A stretch of DNA of 64,000 nt from Cucumis sativus (GCF_000004075.3 NC_026657.2:8494001-8558000), one strand, 5' to 3'; shown: positions 13,564 through 25,186, counted from the stretch's first letter. Translations and numbers: made by a program. The notes: generated from the letters alone by a model not told the origin.

Positions 13564-13583
13564 GACCGGGCCTATCTCTTTGA

Positions 13584-15591
13584 CCATAAAGGTAATTTCC
13601 AACCGTTTCTAACAGTTTACATCTGTTTCTATGATACAATAAGTGAGTTCTGACTAGGATTTGCGGTTACTTCCTACAATTGCTCTGTGATTTTTTGGAG
13701 TTACTTGTACGCTGTTGCTACAAGTTCTTCTTGATGCGTTGTAACCGTGTATAATGTTGTTCATTCATGCATAATTCATAATTAGGTAGGTAAATCTACA
13801 ACTTACTAAATACCTTAGCATAGAGATGTCTTCACCACACCTTACCTTGAGTACTTCGGCTGTATATTTATGGAAATTTTGCTAATAAACACACACTTAC
13901 GTCTGCTGGGTTGCTTGGCCATTTTGGCCAAGAGAGTCCATTGTCTATTGAATAAATTGTCTTGGAGCCTGTGAATTCACTTTATTTGTCTCTCTGTGGT
14001 GTTTGGGTTAGAGTGTATTATATTTCTTAAAAAGTCAATCCAGACATGCACTTAATAATTATGAAGAAACTATTAGATTTTAAATAGGTGACTACGTGGC
14101 TTGAATCTATTTACTCTTTCTTAGTCTACATTAACTTCTATCGATCTCCTTGAATAAAACATTCTACAATGTAGCTATAAAACACTTAGTTCATTGACCC
14201 AAAATAAATAAATAAAAATCTAAGCTTTGAAGTTGTTGTATAAGCACCATGTTTTTTAGTTGGCATGTTAAAAAAATCTTCAAAAGAGCTAATTATAGTT
14301 TCTTCTCTTCCCATTGGAACTTTAGAAGCCGTATCCTCATTACTAAGTTACAGCAATGTGACATACGTGGTATATTATATTGACAGTACAATGAAAGTGT
14401 GGGATCAAACTTTGATGTTAATATTTTCTAGATATTCGTTATTTAATTTTAGTTGCTATAATGGGGATTGGTGCTGTTCTTGTTGTAGTGATTGCAATTG
14501 CCTTTAATGAACAAAATGGGGAACAGCCACAAGTTGAGAATGACCCTCTGACCCTACCAAAAATAATGGCAAAACCCAATCCCTTCATCTCTTATCCTTA
14601 TGAGTTGCAATGTTTCAATGCGTTGTGGATTTTGGCTCTTGCCCACTTCATCTCTTTTTTCTTTTTCCCATTTTGGTTAAATTTTGTTACTGTCATTTAA
14701 CTGAAGTTGAGGATAGTTCAATATTCGACACTTAGTTTACCGCTGAAAAGACAAATAAACGTAAACGTATCATTGTTGAGATGGCTATTAAACTACTCGT
14801 TAAGAATGAATTTGGCTTGAAAAATGAGTGCTTAGAAACCAATTGAAGAGTTTGTTTGGATTGATTTAAAGAAAATTTGTTTTACAATAAACTCATTTTT
14901 GTTTAAACTTTTTTTTTTTTTTTTGTTTAAAATACATTTAAAAATGGAACATTTTAGTTTTTTTCTTTTCAAAATAACTTGTTTTCTAAATTAAATACTT
15001 GAAAATGTAATCCAAACAAGTAATAGTGAAATTTGGATTTATCAAATGCCTCTAAATCTCAATTTCTTCATTTATGTTTTGAAGCCTCTAAATCTCAATT
15101 TCTTCATTTATGTTCCAAAGGGTAGGAATGAGCAAAGGGAGCCGAAAAAGCGACAATTTCAAACTTCAATCCAATGACCATCGATCCCTTGTTGTTAAAA
15201 GACAAATTCAAAATAATGAAGAATATAACATTATTTTTTAAAAATTATAAATATAGCGAATGATATGAACATATAATAGAATTTTTGCTATATTTTGATA
15301 AAAGTCGTTTGCTATGTTTTGATAAAAGTTGTTAGAGACCAAATAATAGGTCTAATTAATTGAATCATATCTAAAAGAGATAGTTGCAAATTTAGCACTT
15401 AGTTTCAAAATAATTAAGTATATAACAACATTTTCACAAATTTGTAAATATAATAAAACTTGTCAAATTCTATCAGCGATAAGAGTCTATTACAAGTTGA
15501 ATGATAGTTTTGCTATATTTGTAATTTTTTAAAAATATTTATATTTAATTATTATTCATAAAATCGCTATAAATTACTCTTAGCATATATA
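13584..15591. other. 3' flank and AT-rich spacer
   Basis: 3' UTR of HSFA5 followed by AT-rich DNA. Short open frames around 14265-14700 show hydrophobic low-complexity translations and no family signal. A 36-bp-period direct repeat lies at 15049-15120. No gene is supported. Confidence 0.5.
15049..15116. repeat. Direct repeat, 36-bp period x 2
   Basis: cctctaaatctcaatttctt plus catttatgtt occurs at 15049 and again at 15085, with near identity. Confidence 0.85.
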
Positions 15592-15866
15592 AAATGGAAG
15601 CCCAAGCCCAAATACAGGCCCATAACATATAATAGCTGTCGTTGCATAGTCGTCATCGGTCAAAGAGTCAATCCTTCTTTGCTATATATACACCTTGCCG
15701 CCACCGCTCATCGTTAAAAAAACTCCGGCGAGACTCTCTATTGGAATCATTACAACAAAGCTAGCTAAGCCATGAAGCGACGGGGCGATGAACTGATACT
15801 GTACGAATGACGACGAAGTGAAGTATTGTAGCTTCTTCTGAAGAGTTCTTCATTGCTAGCATTCTA
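15592..15866 (+). repeat. Inverted copy of the RAD50/WRNexo promoter region
   Basis: This segment matches the reverse complement of about 40024-40266, the region between RAD50 and the WRN-like exonuclease. Shared blocks include aaatggaag, caggcccataaca, gctcatcgtt, actccggcgagactctct, caaagctagc, gccatga, gcgatgaactgatact, tagcttcttctgaag and gttcttcattgc. The copy is about 30 bp longer and has an extra tract with tatatataca. It would drive rightward transcription if active, but what follows is a LINE fragment, not RAD50 coding sequence. Confidence 0.88.
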
Positions 15867-15953
15867 TTCTGCGAGTTTCTCGAGCTACTTCATCTCTTCC
15901 ATCGTTTATAGGGTATTTTTTCATCACAGAACCTCTTCAAAAGGAGATATTTA

Positions 15954-16290
15954 TTATCTTCCAAGATATATTGGCTTCAAACCATTCAGTTGCTTTGATG
16001 ATGGACTTCCAAGGAGATTTGGGAGTCTGGGACTGCAATATCTACTATTGGTAGGGATATCTCCCATGGAGGATTGATTGTATTTAGCCAATATAAGCCT
16101 TTTCCACAATGGATTATCTTTGTTATTCGTTATAGAAACGCCACAGCCATATTTACAAAGTAGCGCATAATTAGTTTCTTCCATATTCTGTTGATGTCCA
16201 GCCCCCCTTTTTTCTTTTTGTTTGGTTACAATTTCCCATCTAAGAAGACGAGAATTGAAACCACCAGTCTATCCTTCCAAAGCAAATTTC
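15954..16290 (-). mobile_element. LINE retrotransposon fragment (C-terminal RT/zinc-knuckle region)
   Basis: The minus-strand translation, allowing a frameshift near 16200, reads WEIV ... KGGLDI ... NYALLCKYGCG ... NPLWKRLILAKY. These blocks correspond to the conserved W-K-GGLG-ALLxKWxWR-LWxxVIxAKYG pattern C-terminal of plant non-LTR reverse transcriptases (RVT-3/zf-RVT region). It has degenerated and no intact frame remains. It sits immediately beside the inverted RAD50 promoter copy. Confidence 0.65.
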
Positions 16291-16299
16291 TCCTCTGCC

Positions 16300-17875
16300 T
16301 TTCCATGTTCTTTGAAAACAGATAGCAAATGAGTATGGAGGGTTGAATAAGCTAAGGCTCAGTTTTTCCTCCTTCTGATATGGTTGAATGTTTCCTGTTG
16401 CTAAGCCTTCCTCCTAATATTCTCCTAATTACTATAGTCCCAGAACGATCTTCATTGGGTTTTTCAAGACATAATCAGTAGGGAGAATCTGATTGCCAAC
16501 AAATTCAGCTCTTTCTCTGTTCACGTTAATGGCCGTAATGGAGCACTTTTGAGATTTACATAATGATACTAAACCTATATGTGAGCATGACAAATCAAGA
16601 AATCAACTTCTGCTAAAACGATTTGGTTGAAAAATCAACACCCTCAACTGATTATCACCCTCTGAATATATTAATTACCATCTACCTATACATTTGGTTT
16701 AATTCTTTTATTCCTTTTGCAAATTGGATCAGTATACTTAAAAAACATGGTGGAAATTGGAATAGACCTAACCCACCCTCCAAAACAAACGTCAAAGGCA
16801 AGGCAAATTGATTGTCTTTGACCAAAATGGCCCTCTTTTCTTTGTTTTCTGCCTTTTCATTTATTAGGTAATTGTAATAGACCTCACTTCACAAATAATA
16901 ATTAAAATATAACATCATTTTAAAAAATTGTAAAAATAGACCCATATACCAATATTCATAACATGGTTTATTCGTGATAAACTTTTACGACCGATAAAAT
17001 TTGACAAATTTTATTATATTTATAAAATTTTTAAAATGTTACTATATAATTATTCTGAATTTAATTAGTAAATTTGCATCTATTTCTAGTTTATTTGCAT
17101 TATAATTAATGATCGGGTCGGGCCTTGAATTTATGCCCAAAATCCACCGACAAAGCTCAGTGGTTGGGATTTCGGCCCTTAGTGGTCCATTCCATTCTCA
17201 CTATATAATTCAATTTTTCTCTCTTTTAATTTTCAAGTTTTGTTTTGGTATTTAGCTGAGTCAAATATAAATAAATAAATAAATCATGTGATGTAATTTT
17301 TTTTGGGGAAACTATAGATTTTTTTTAGAAAAAATACAAAATGAATAATTGTTAGCAATTATATTCTCAATTTATTAAATTTTAAATTATTCTTAGAAAT
17401 AAATGTCAATTTTGGTGGAGAATAAATGGTGGTTTTAAAGTTTGATTATATTTTAATTTTGACAATGGTTATTGTAAAATGGTCTTTTTCGAATAAAGTT
17501 TTTATTTTTAGAAAAAGATTTAGATGCTTGTTATTAATGAAAACAATATTTGTAAATAAAGTAGGTGTGTTTAACATTTTCAATGAAATTTATATAATTT
17601 TAAGAATATGATTTAATGTCATAAAATTATATGCAAAATTCTTTTGTGTGAGAATTATGAGCTGTGGTTGACAAAATGGGTTACATCCAACCTCTGTTGT
17701 TGATAGAGAAAGGTTTTGGTTTTCATTATAAATTTATGGGTTTTAACATTGAAACAAATGCAAAAGCATTACTATTTATGAGCATCCAACCAATAAAGAA
17801 TCTCACATTTCAGAGCTTATATTGCTGGTGAAAGAAGACGAAACAGTGAAAAAACAAAAACAATTTCCCTTCAAA
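16300..17875. other. Intergenic spacer upstream of the RALF gene
   Basis: AT-rich, with no supported gene. The 16300-16560 part may be more of the LINE relic, but I could not read conserved blocks there. The last few hundred bases before 17876 are the presumed RALF promoter and leader. Confidence 0.45.
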
Positions 17876-18259
17876 ATGGCAAAATCCCTTTTCCTCTTCT
17901 TCCTCTTTTCCATCATTTTCCCACTTGTTTTCCTTCAAACCCATTTCTCATTTTGCGATGCGATTCTTGATCTCAGATCTTTTAAGGGTAGTGAAATGGA
18001 GGTAATGGCAAAAGGGGTTTGCAATCAGAAGATCGGTGAGTGTTTGACTGACCCAGAAATGGAATCAGAAATCAGTAGAAGAGTTCTGATGATGCAGAAG
18101 AAGTATATAAGCTATGATACACTTAGAAGGGACATGGTTCCTTGTTCAAGACCAGGTGTTTCGTATTATGAATGTCATCCTGGTCCAGCAAATTCTTATG
18201 ACAGAGGCTGTGAAGTCATTACTAGATGTGCCAGAGATGTTCATGACATAAACACTTGA
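17876..18259 (+). CDS. RALF-type secreted peptide precursor (RALF31-like)
   Basis: Intronless 127-aa preproprotein of the Rapid Alkalinization Factor family, apoplastic signals perceived by FERONIA-type receptor kinases. The start chosen is the ATG of MAKSLFLFFLF; the longer frame upstream begins at a TTG. Residues 1-27 form a hydrophobic signal peptide. The propeptide contains ISRRVL, matching the RRxL site cleaved by site-1 protease. The mature peptide then starts at about YISYDTLRRD and carries the YISY receptor-contact motif. Four Cys complete the mature domain: PCSRPG, ECHPG, RGCEV and TRCARD. The conserved RGC..ITRCAR ending is present, followed by DVHDINT, a tail I associate with the RALF24/31 branch. 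Its position beside SAHH and HSFA5 also fits RALFL31. Confidence 0.93.
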   Translation: MAKSLFLFFLFSIIFPLVFLQTHFSFCDAILDLRSFKGSEMEVMAKGVCNQKIGECLTDPEMESEISRRVLMMQKKYISYDTLRRDMVPCSRPGVSYYECHPGPANSYDRGCEVITRCARDVHDINT

Positions 18260-19074
18260 TGATGATAATGATGATGGATGGATGGATGGAATGCCACTGG
18301 TAAGGTGAGAAATATAGTTGGTATTTAGTATTTACTTTGATTTTTAGAATGTGCCATAATGCTACATTTTGGGTTTTAATGACTGTTCTAATTTGGTGCA
18401 TTGTTGAGTTTCTAGAGAGATCTGTGGAGAAAACCCTTGAGATTTGACTCTGCTCTCTGATTTTGGGAACTTGAGTCTTTGATTTCGTCTAACAATCCTA
18501 ATTTAGCTAATTGGAACCTCATTACCGATTTCCTTCTCTTGGGTATTTAGTTGAAGAATGATTTTCTTCTCTGCTTTTCGGGTAATGGAGTTACTGGTTT
18601 ATGAAGATTAAAGCGACAAGGGAAATGCTTAACTTGATTTGAAGTTGTGATAAAGAATGGGGTTGAGGAATGAAAACAGTGATCTTAGAATGTCAGATAT
18701 TTTCATAGCTTTGATTCTTTTCGTGGTGTGAAGGAAGCTTAATTTATTACTTAAATAGATAACTTAAATTCGTTGGAAGAGGTAAGTATTATTTTTACTT
18801 TTTAGGATCTTGACTCTAATATCAACCAACAAATGATTTCCCCCTGGTTGTTTTTCTTCCCCTTGCACGTATGAACTTGCTTCATTTCTTTGCTGGAAAT
18901 GGGGATCCATTGATATAAGTAGGATATGGAGATATGAATGTGGGATATGAGGGCGTGAATGTGTTGAAGTCAGCTGCCAATATAGAGAAGAACTAGTCAT
19001 TTTGACAAAACTAAATCTATTGTGAGAAAGGAAAATATTCTATATTCTAATTCATGGAGTGTGTGTCAAACTAG
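18260..19074. other. RALF 3' UTR and spacer
   Basis: The 3' UTR starts with a gat/gga-rich stretch. The remainder is spacer with no supported gene. Confidence 0.5.
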
Positions 19075-19425
19075 CTAGTAAAGGGAAAACTGTTGTGACA
19101 GTTTCCTTCTTTTGAGACCATTCCCAACATCTATCATATCATCAATCGGAGGCAGTTCTTCCTCCTCCAAACCGCCCGTTTGCCAGATGAAAGTCGTTTG
19201 CCATACTTCGTTTTCATCATCATGTGCAACGAATGCATCTCCTCTATCATTTGTTTCATATTTTTTCCCAAAACAGGTAGCCATATTCTTACTCATTCCT
19301 CCAATTTCAGCCTCAGTTGCTCCCAAATGTACCTCTGTCCATTTCTGTGTCATCTTCTTCCACCTCTCCTGGATGCATGCTCTGCTACCCCACTTGTAAG
19401 GATACTTCTTACTATATTCTATAAT
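19075..19425 (-). pseudogene. Unassigned exon-like open frame
   Basis: The minus-strand frame reads YPYKWGSRACIQERWKKM at its upstream edge, continues through WTEVHLGATEAEIGGM and CFGKKYETNDRG, and ends GNGLKRRKLSQQFSLY. The composition looks protein-like: charged, Trp-containing, with a KRRK cluster. It runs without a stop from about 19420, although the first ATG is only at 19353. No family was recognised. No convincing partner exon was found; frames on the same strand around 20330-20650 look weakly coding but cannot be linked. It could be a 3' exon of a small gene or a captured fragment. Confidence 0.3.
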
Positions 19426-19429
19426 TAAC

Positions 19430-21706
19430 TTTGAAGAACATGATGACTAGGGAAAACTACCCAGCCGATTTGTGAGGGTTAGTAATCTCTTCCACAAGAA
19501 CTATATTGAGGGTGTTTGGAGCATTGCCTATCCTAAAACTACAATAATTAGAGGCCTTAAACAGAGTATTTTTCATTGCAATGCTTAAGAAAATATAGGA
19601 TTAAAGATTTATCTGACAAAGATAGTAACATTTTTAGTACACCACTGGAATGCAAGTAGAATGTTTGAACTTACGATCTATAATTCTATGAACTCAAGGT
19701 TCATTTGTTTTCACTATTTTCAATCATGAGCACTGTTTGGTCCTTTTAATATAGGTTTTTTGTATTTTGCCAGTGAAAATTGGTTTCTCACTTGTGCATT
19801 TTTTTTCACATTTCTTTTAAATGTCTAGTATAAAATGTTGAATTAAAACTAGAAACCATATGGTTATGCCCAAATTGCTCTTTACCATTTTACATACAAA
19901 ATTTGAATTTCATTTCTCAACCCCAATTTTGGAAGGGTGGATTCTGAACTCTGTAAGTCACTTGTGGAGAAACGTATTGTTCTTACTAGAGTAGCTCTTA
20001 AACCTTCAGTGGTCATTATAACTGTGGTATAATGACCAAACCTTAAAATGTAGAAGAAATTTCATTAATTTCACAACATTGACTAAATTTGATATGAATC
20101 CTAAAGTATAGGTGAACTAAATTGTTGTTTATCAACATTTATAGACTAAACTATTACTTACATTTAAGTATATGGGGAGATCAAAACTGTAATTTAACCC
20201 TTTTTCAACTATCTATTGTTTATGCTTTACATTAACTCGTATATTTTTGCATCTTGATGATTGTTATTCTAAATGGTACTGCTCTCCAACATATCTAATT
20301 GATTCTGAGAATATAACTTTTGCAACTTGTTGGCAGCCGTTCAACTGTTGTGCCCAGAAGCAGATATCAACTACAGATTGTTGTTGTTCATTGAGATCGT
20401 CAAATCAAGCAAGAAAATTTATGTGCTTTTGTAAAAAGTGGTGTTGAATCTTGTTATGATAACTTGAACAGTTGTTGCTATTAGTAAATGGGAATTGCTT
20501 TTGAACACCAGACATTGTACCACAGAGCCTCTGGATCATAGAGAAGAATTTGACCATCTTGTTAAATTCACAAATCATAGCCTCGGCTTGGCTTACCTCT
20601 CTTTGGTTCTGTTGCTTCTGCCAGCACATACGAATTTTGTTTTTCATGCAAGTAATAATTTAGACTTTGCATTTTAGTTTATCATGAATTAGTCAAATGT
20701 AGTTTAAGTATAAAGACTAGAATTAGCTAAATTTGATGATATTTTTGAAGAACCCACCTCAAAAAGTTGGCTATTGGGGTGGGAGAGAGCCAATTTTCTC
20801 CAAAACGTCAACAACTAGGATGGAAAATCAAGCCCTCGGTCATTCCATTTCAAACTGATGTAGGATAAAACATTCCTTTGAAGACAAGTGATTTTGATAA
20901 ACTTATTTTCCACCTTTTTATTAGGAAAATTGACCCTTTTATTAAGAAAATTGCATTAGATGATAAAAAACTTTAGAAAAAACAACTCATAATAACATCA
21001 TAATTTTTTTTTTACAAAATAAAAAATAATGGTGAAAAATGGAAAAGAATAAAGTTGTTCAAGGTAGTTTAGTAAGGATTTGAAAACAAACAAGAAAGTC
21101 ATAATTAAATTCCATGTTTTTAAATTTAATTTTAATTTAAATAGACAATTTTTAAGGAATTGTTATGAATATTCAAAAAAAGAAAAAAGAAAATGACGCA
21201 AAGTTTTCAATGAGCTATAAAGAATTATACTACATTTTGTGTTATTTTTGAAAATATCCCCCCAGGATACTATATTTATAAATCATAAAATAAAATAGGT
21301 AATTACTAGATATCTGATTTCACTATAATATAAACATATTCATGAGTATTGTGACCCAAACATTCAACCAAAAAGAAATGATCACAAACATTATTATAAA
21401 AGTATATATTTATTCGTGAAAAATTAAAAATGAAACTGTTTGTCATTTCTTTGCTTTTATGAAAAGAATGCAGCCAAAACAAACTGCAAGGAAGTAACAA
21501 CACAACACAAATCCAACCTTATTCAGTCCATTTGATTTTTAGGCAAAAAGAACTTAATCTTTGTCCTAATTAACCAAGTCGAATTCGAATGGAACGAAAC
21601 CTAGAACTCTATATGATGAAATAATTCTATATAAAAAAAGACAAGAAAAACAACAAACCCGTCCGATCGTTCCAACCGATATCGATCGTCTCACTGGGTG
21701 GTCCTT
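19430..21706. other. Spacer downstream of SAHH
   Basis: Mostly AT-rich. Weak minus-strand coding-like text at 20330-20650 (for example QSVVDICFWAQQLNG in one frame and RMCWQKQQNQREVSQAEAM in another) is interrupted and unassigned. The part nearest 21706 is the SAHH 3' UTR. Confidence 0.4.
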
Positions 21707-23286
21707 TCAATACCTGTAATGAGCAGGCTTGTAAGGACCTTCAATGGGGACACTGATATAGTCAGCTTGATCCTTACTGAGCTTAGTGAGCTTAGCTCCA
21801 AGCTTGCCAAGATGAAGAGCAGCAACTTTTTCATCAAGATGTTTGGGCAAAACGTACACTTTTTTCTCATATTTTCCTGTTTTCCTCTCATTCCAAAGCT
21901 CAAGCTGTGCAATCACTTGGTTTGTGAATGAGCAGGACATCACAAAGCTAGGGTGGCCAGTGGCACATCCCAAGTTCATTAGCCGCCCCTCGGCAAGCAC
22001 GATGATGCCTGTTTTAGTATCCGGGAACACCCACCTATCAGTTTGAGGTTTGATCGTGATGCGCTTCACGTCAGGGAAAGTCTCGAGACCATGCATGTCG
22101 ATTTCGTTATCGAAGTGACCAATGTTGCTGACTATTGCATTGTTTTTCATCTTCCTCATGTCACTCACCATGATGATGTCCTTGTTGCCTGTGGTGGTGA
22201 CGAAAATGTCTGCCTCGGAAACGACATCGTTGAGTGTCAAGACCTGGAAGCCTTCCATCAATGCCTGAAGAGCGCAAATTGGGTCAATCTCGGTGACGAT
22301 CACACGAGCTCCACCTTGTTTGAGGGCAAAAGCACACCCCTTGCCAACATCTCCATAGCCACACACAACAGCAACTTTGCCAGCAATCATAACATCAGTA
22401 GCTCTCATCAAACCATCTGGGAGAGAGTGGCGGCAGCCGTACAAGTTATCGAACTGTTTCATCAAGTATTCAAAGCGATTCCCTTTATCAGTCCATGAAA
22501 TGGCAACAAATATTTATGGAAGATGCGAATGTATTAACTTTTACTGGATCAATAATCCGAGAATATAATTATTACCTTGCTCTTAGTGACAGAATCATTG
22601 ACATTAATGGCGGGGAATAGCAAAGTTCCATTAGCTTGCATCTGATACAACCTTTTCACACCAGTAGTTGTCTCCTCCGAAACACCGACCAATCTCTCCT
22701 TCATCTTGTGGTACCTCTTAGGATCGGTCTTCAATCCATCACGAATAATGGTGAACACAATCTGCAACTCTGAGTTAGTAGTTGAAGAAGGATCCGGTAG
22801 CGTCCCTGTTTTTTCATAGATCTCCTCCGCCTTAACTCCTTCGTGAATCAAAAGCGTAACATCTCCACCATCATCGACGATCAGATCGGGACCACCTTCA
22901 GGGCCCCAATCCAAGGACCGCTCAGTGCACCACCAATACTCCTGAAGAGTCTCCCCCTTCCAGGCAAACACGGCGGCACTATCACGAGCAATGGCAGCAG
23001 CAGCATGGTCCTGAGTCGAGAAAATGTTGCAGGAGCACCAACGAACCTCAGCACCGAGAGCAGTTAGGGTTTCAATGAGGACGGCGGTTTGAATCGTCAT
23101 GTGAAGAGATCCAGTGATTTTTGCTCCCTTGAAAGGTAGTGCTGGTCCATATTCGGTTCTGCAAGCCATCAATCCAGGCATTTCAACCTCAGCGAGATCA
23201 ATTTCAAGACGACCAAAATCAGCCTGCGCCATATCCTTGACCTTGTATTCACGGCCAGTGCTGGTTTTGTCTACCAATAGAGACAT
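21707..23286 (-). CDS. SAHH: S-adenosyl-L-homocysteine hydrolase
   Basis: Cytosolic/nuclear enzyme (EC 3.13.2.1, formerly 3.3.1.1) that reversibly splits S-adenosylhomocysteine into adenosine and homocysteine, keeping methyltransferases free of product inhibition. Two exons, 22576-23286 and 21707-22453, join VTKSK to [10 protein letters not shown] and give exactly 485 aa, the usual plant length. The start is [11 protein letters not shown] at 23286. Visible motifs are the N-terminal substrate region ([12 protein letters not shown] and [12 protein letters not shown]), the plant-type insertion around [16 protein letters not shown], the NAD-binding loop [17 protein letters not shown], and the C-terminal KADHYRY-type tail, here KPAHYRY. 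The gene is leftward, 3 kb from the RAD50 3' end. The protein is very strongly conserved and no defect is seen. Confidence 0.97.
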
Positions 23287-23475
23287 TGTGATTATCAAAA
23301 CTGAATCGTAGAATGAACAAACAAAAAAAAGACAAATCAAATTAATTCAAGAAAATGTTTGTTCTTTTCTTTCTTTTCTTTTATTTGAAAATGGCGATCG
23401 AGATTTTTGTTAGATTCAGAGGAGTGAAGTGAAGCGAAGCGAGGCGAGGCGAGGAAGATGAAGTGAGGGAGGGAG

Positions 23476-23483
23476 TTTATAAA
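23476..23483 (-). promoter_or_regulatory. TATA-box of SAHH
   Basis: A palindromic tttataaa about 190 bp upstream of the SAHH start codon, with the purine-rich leader between, fits a TATA element. Inferred from position and sequence only. Confidence 0.5.
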
Positions 23484-23594
23484 GGCTTCGAAGGGTGTGA
23501 AATGGACGGTTGATATTGAATATGACGTATTGATCGTTGATGAGATTTGGAGTTTGGGGGTCGGTGGATTTGGTAAAAGCAACGAGCGGTCTGA

Positions 23595-23720
23595 GCGGGA
23601 AGTTACGCGGGTCCACGTGGACAGCAAGCCCGACACGTGTTTTTTTCTAATCGAGGAGTGCACCAAAATAGGGTGGGCGTGATTGTACGAAGTCCATTTC
23701 TTAACGGTCCGCGCGGGAAA
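23595..23720 (-). promoter_or_regulatory. SAHH upstream cluster: paired G-boxes and E2F-like site
   Basis: Two perfect CACGTG G-box cores lie 20 bp apart (23614-23619 and 23634-23639). A gcgggaaa word at 23713-23720 reads tttcccgc on the minus strand, matching the E2F consensus, and a weaker gcgggaa is near 23596. G-boxes recruit bZIP/bHLH factors and E2F sites mark S-phase genes. The sites are seen; function is inferred. Confidence 0.45.
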
Positions 23721-23957
23721 CTTGATCGTTTCCCCTTAGTCGTTTGTACTGTTAGGATTCCAATTTTTACTTTTATTTTAAAAATATCGATTTAAGTCCT
23801 AAACTTTTAAAATTTTATTAATTAAAAACTAATAGATATCTTCAATTTTTAAGATTATATTAATTAAAAACTATCCATATCATTTTGTAATTTCTACTAT
23901 ATTTTTAACGTAGAGATATTGTGTAAGATTTTTAAATATATTAACTAAATTTCTAGC

Positions 23958-24166
23958 TTTCCATAAGTAAATAAAACTTCTTTCCATAAGTAAATAAAAC
24001 TTCTTATATTTTTATAGAAGTCTACAAAGGTAAGAAAGTCTACAAAGGTAAGAAAGTCCACAAAGGTAAGAACTAAGGAATTCATATATTTTTATAGAAG
24101 TCTACAAAGGTAAGAAAGTCTACAAAGGTAAGAACTAAGGAAGTCTAAAAAGTAAGAACTAAGGTG
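23958..24166. repeat. Complex tandem repeat with a 17-bp core
   Basis: Two copies of a 23-bp unit (tttccataagtaaataaaac plus ttc) are followed by about five copies of aagtctacaaaggtaag inside a higher-order unit of about 80 bp starting atatttttatagaag (24006 and 24084). Partial units continue to about 24166. Confidence 0.85.
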
Positions 24167-25145
24167 TTGACTATTTTAAAAAATATTATTGATAACGGTC
24201 TAAATTAACTCATATAAAATCTTAAAAGTTTAATCGAACAATTATAGGTTCACATTATATGCTTTTTTCTTACCTTCATGATATTTTCTTAATCAAATTA
24301 TTGAAAGAATTTTTTCTTTTAAAGTACCCCTATATAAGTAAAAAAGTTTTGAACTTTAAAATATAAAAATGAATTTTGTAGGGTGATTCCCGTTTAAAAG
24401 AGTGTTAGCTAAAAGGTTCATTTTCTAACGATGAATTAGAAGAATATTATTATCAATGGAGACATAGAACGTAGTTAAACAAATTAGCGTAGATGTAACT
24501 AAAATGAGCATGACTAATTTGACATAATGCTAGTATTACCAAAATTGAAATAAGATATTCAATACCTCTCTACATTGTCAAAAAGAGAGAAATTAAAATA
24601 AAATAAAAACAAAAAAAATTCAAATTTTAAACTAGAAATACCATAACATAACCTTTCAAAACATCACTAACATTTAAATTCTAGAAAATTAAGAACAAAA
24701 ATGAAGAAAACGAATAAAAATATATATTTATTAAGAGTCTTTTTTTTCTTTCTACCTCCACATAATATATCATACTTAGAAAAAGCATAAAATATAAATT
24801 TTGCTCTGAGTTTTCACTTAAGAAAATTACAACTATAAAATATATACCTAAAAGATTCCCATTATTATGCAAATTTTAAAAGCAAAGCAGTTGGTGATCT
24901 GATGCGAGAAAGTACAGTTGTTAAACGTACACCCGCAAGCTGATTGGTGGGGTTGGTACACGTCAGCATCAGATGCGTTTGGTAAAAAAAAGAAAAGGAA
25001 ACTAGTGAAAGGACCAAATTATCCACCCAATAGCTTGTTCAGGTTGCCTGTCATGTTTCTGTACGTCACCGTCCAGTGACGTCCTAACCATTTGCCAATC
25101 TCTTTCCAAATATATTTTGTTCCCATTAACATAATAAAAAACAAC

Positions 25146-25182
<37 letters not shown>
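25146..25182. repeat. (AT)n microsatellite
   Basis: Uninterrupted TA/AT run of about 37 bp in spacer DNA. Confidence 0.95.

Positions 25183-25186
<4 letters not shown>

Noticed and set aside
14461-14700. Hydrophobic open frame of 79 codons (MGIGAVLVVVIAIAF...)
   Set aside because: Low-complexity Phe/Ile-rich text from AT-rich DNA, no family match, no splice context.
22043-22498. 151-codon plus-strand frame opposite SAHH
   Set aside because: Shadow of the highly conserved SAHH exon 2.
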